DNA from: Candidatus Omnitrophota bacterium
GTDB taxonomy: Bacteria; Omnitrophota; Omnitrophia; Omnitrophales; JACROU01
DNA: 7,658 nucleotides
NCBI GenBank assembly: GCA_016206875.1
Contig: JACQQR010000127.1
Span: forward strand, 1-7,658
Direction: 5' to 3'
The notes beneath the pieces were generated by a model, which saw nothing but the letters and a program-made list of their open reading frames with translations, was not told the DNA's origin and searched no databases. Numbering within the stretch: position 1 is the first letter of the stretch; the number at the start of each line of letters is the position of its first letter. The position numbers were made by a program, and so were the translations under genes. Of the stretch, positions 6,590-7,658 are shown one piece after another.

Positions 6590-6679
6590 GACAAAAAGAA
6601 CAAAAAGTGACTGACTTTTCCGCCAGAGGCGGATCCGTCCTTCGGCGGAAGTGACTGTCACTTTTTGTCACTTTTTGTC
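6590..6679. repeat. 90-base compound inverted repeat between the RnfD-like gene and trxA
   Basis: Outer arms with GACAAAAAG...AAAAAGTGACTGAC (6590-6615) and the imperfect complement GTGACTGTCAC...TTTTTGTC (6651-6679) enclose two small hairpins. These are TCCGCC-AGA-GGCGGA (6619-6633) and TCCGTC-CTTC-GGCGGA (6634-6649, one G-T pair). The right arm overlaps the last codons and stop of the RnfD-like gene. On the minus strand the hairpins are followed by CACTTTTTG and a second T-run, so the element may work as an intrinsic terminator. The layout is that of a small non-autonomous repeat; no transposase is nearby. Confidence 0.75.
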
Positions 6680-7534
6680 CATTAAAGGAACACATCCATT
6701 TGCTATCAGAATCCCGAAAGCAATTCCCGCTATTTCTCCCGTCACCAAGACGAGCGCAGCCGACAACATTCCGGCTGCTACTGAAAAAATAAGTTTTGCA
6801 CGGGGCACAAGCGGGGATGTCCAGAAGTCTGTCACACCAAAAAATGCGGCAAGTAAAACAACGCCCGTCCAGGCGCCGGAAAAAATCAATCCGTTTTCAT
6901 GGAATCCCATCCATGAAACAAGATAACACGAGGCTAAAAATCCGCATACTGTTTTCCAACGCAAAATCGCGCCGGCAACTAACCCCAATGCCGGCAACAG
7001 CAAAGCCGTTTGCACGGCCGGAGAAGATAACAAGGATGGCGAATGCCCCAAAAGCACGGGATATAAAAAAAACACCGCTATCCAGCCAAAAAAAGCAGGA
7101 TGAAAACGCTGTACATCCGGACCCCTTCTTGCGGGGTTGGCGGCCAAGAAACTAAAAAAAGCCCCAAGCCAGGAAATCCACCACGGCGTGCGGACATGTA
7201 GAAGCAGGGCCAGCATGAGTCCGTACAAAAAAACATGGCCGATTCCCTGAAAAAAATTCCGTTTACATATTTTTGCCGCAATCCACTCAAGCATCACGGA
7301 TGCGAATAAACAATTCAAGATCCCGGCCAGGGCCGGCAAACCATATTGAAAGATTGCCGCAAGGGCCGCGGGAGCCAGTGCGGCAACAGTCAGCCAAACC
7401 CGTGAGTGTGTAGAAATAGTTTGATGGAGATAAGGAGAGCGTTTCACCAGGAGCGGCGCTTCTTGCTTCACCGTGCGGAACACGCGCTTTGTCTCGCCTT
7501 GTTCCATATTTTGATTTTGAGTTTTTAGGTTCAT
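6668..7534 (-). CDS. Divergent RnfD/NqrB-like membrane protein lacking the flavin-attachment motif
   Basis: From the ATG at 7532-7534 the product has 288 residues and about 8-10 hydrophobic helices. RnfD/NqrB-type landmarks are SPYLHQTIST (33-42), the PA pair and FQYG-x-PAL (55-69), RTPWW (115-119), FHPA (144-147, normally FNPA), AFFGVTDFWTSP (230-241, normally FF-AT-DP-TSP) and GIAFGILIANGCVPLMD (270-286). In RnfD and NqrB, FMN is covalently bound to Thr in an SGAT-type motif; I find no such motif here, and the glycine-rich loop before FNPA is replaced by ARRGPDVQR. It is therefore a degenerate or repurposed homologue, possibly still a membrane electron-transfer subunit. No other rnf gene is in the window. 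The start is uncertain: ATG 7507 is an alternative and neither has a strong ribosome binding site. Its stop codon lies within a repeat. Confidence 0.75.
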   Translation of the reverse strand: MNLKTQNQNMEQGETKRVFRTVKQEAPLLVKRSPYLHQTISTHSRVWLTVAALAPAALAAIFQYGLPALAGILNCLFASVMLEWIAAKICKRNFFQGIGHVFLYGLMLALLLHVRTPWWISWLGAFFSFLAANPARRGPDVQRFHPAFFGWIAVFFLYPVLLGHSPSLLSSPAVQTALLLPALGLVAGAILRWKTVCGFLASCYLVSWMGFHENGLIFSGAWTGVVLLAAFFGVTDFWTSPLVPRAKLIFSVAAGMLSAALVLVTGEIAGIAFGILIANGCVPLMDKK

Positions 7535-7589
7535 TGCGCTGCGCCCGGCGAATTTTTTGTAATTGTTTAGCCCGCTCAAGTTTCGCGGC

Positions 7590-7615
7590 CCCTCTCCCTC
7601 GCGAGAGGGAGAGGG
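7590..7615. repeat. Palindromic repeat: 11-bp stem with GCGA tetraloop
   Basis: CCCTCTCCCTC (7590-7600) and GAGGGAGAGGG (7605-7615) are perfectly complementary around GCGA, a GNRA-type loop. The flank ATTAAGGGTGAGGGTGGG continues the purine-rich theme. This is the general type of CCCTCTCCC...GGGAGAGGG intergenic palindrome found scattered in many bacterial genomes. When translated on the minus strand it gives a spurious peptide (TLTLNPSPSREGEG) in front of the RnfD-like protein. Confidence 0.8.
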
Positions 7616-7658
7616 ATTAAGGGTGAGGGTGGGTGGCGAAAAGGGCACGAAATTTCAA

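Noticed and set aside
6477..6695. Minus-strand 72-codon frame overlapping the trxA start
   Set aside because: It crosses the 90-base repeat, overlaps two better genes and shows no family resemblance.
7535..7648. N-terminal extension of the RnfD-like frame to an ATG at 7648
   Set aside because: The 38 extra residues translate a palindromic repeat (TLTLNPSPSREGEG) and have no counterpart in RnfD; the family sequence begins around SPYLH, well after the ATG at 7534.

Overview
The window looks like part of a bacterial chromosome, most likely from an uncultivated lineage. I lean towards Candidatus Omnitrophota. The reasons are the exported protein, whose signal peptide has a long basic start and ends in an ALA-DP junction, the N-terminal domain of the giant coiled-coil protein, and the mix of type IV pilus, RnfD-like and repeat-rich intergenic sequence. 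This assignment is inference from style; there is no rRNA or other marker gene. All seven genes I can support lie on the minus strand, so transcription runs from high to low coordinates. No gene-free stretch exceeds 300 bases; the longest is 182 bases (1422-1603).

In transcription order: (1) a divergent RnfD-like membrane protein (6668-7534), whose apparent upstream extension is only a translated palindromic repeat (7590-7615); (2) thioredoxin (6205-6528), with related GTGAC/GTCAC repeat blocks on both sides (6142-6201 and 6590-6679); (3) the type IV pilus retraction ATPase PilT (5017-6108); (4) a small DUF4870/Tic20-like membrane protein (4587-4952) behind a near-consensus sigma-70 promoter; (5) a 797-residue protein with an N-terminal domain resembling the ribosomal L7/L12 C-terminal domain, a proline-rich linker and a coiled coil of nearly 600 residues (2135-4528); (6) a BFN/DUF151 family protein (1604-2020), possibly translated from a leaderless mRNA; (7) a large secreted protein with at least two similar beta-rich domains, cut off by the left edge (1-1421).

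Genes 4 and 5 lie 58 bases apart and probably form one transcription unit. The others look like single-gene units separated by palindromic elements. PilT is the only recognisable pilus gene here. The long coiled-coil protein next to it could be a scaffold or localisation factor, but nothing in the sequence proves a link to pili. I do not see a clearly new multi-gene system. The most unusual items are the L7/L12-like plus coiled-coil architecture, the RnfD homologue without its flavin-attachment motif, and a repeat element placed in the same orientation exactly at the 3' ends of two neighbouring genes, in one case supplying the stop codon.
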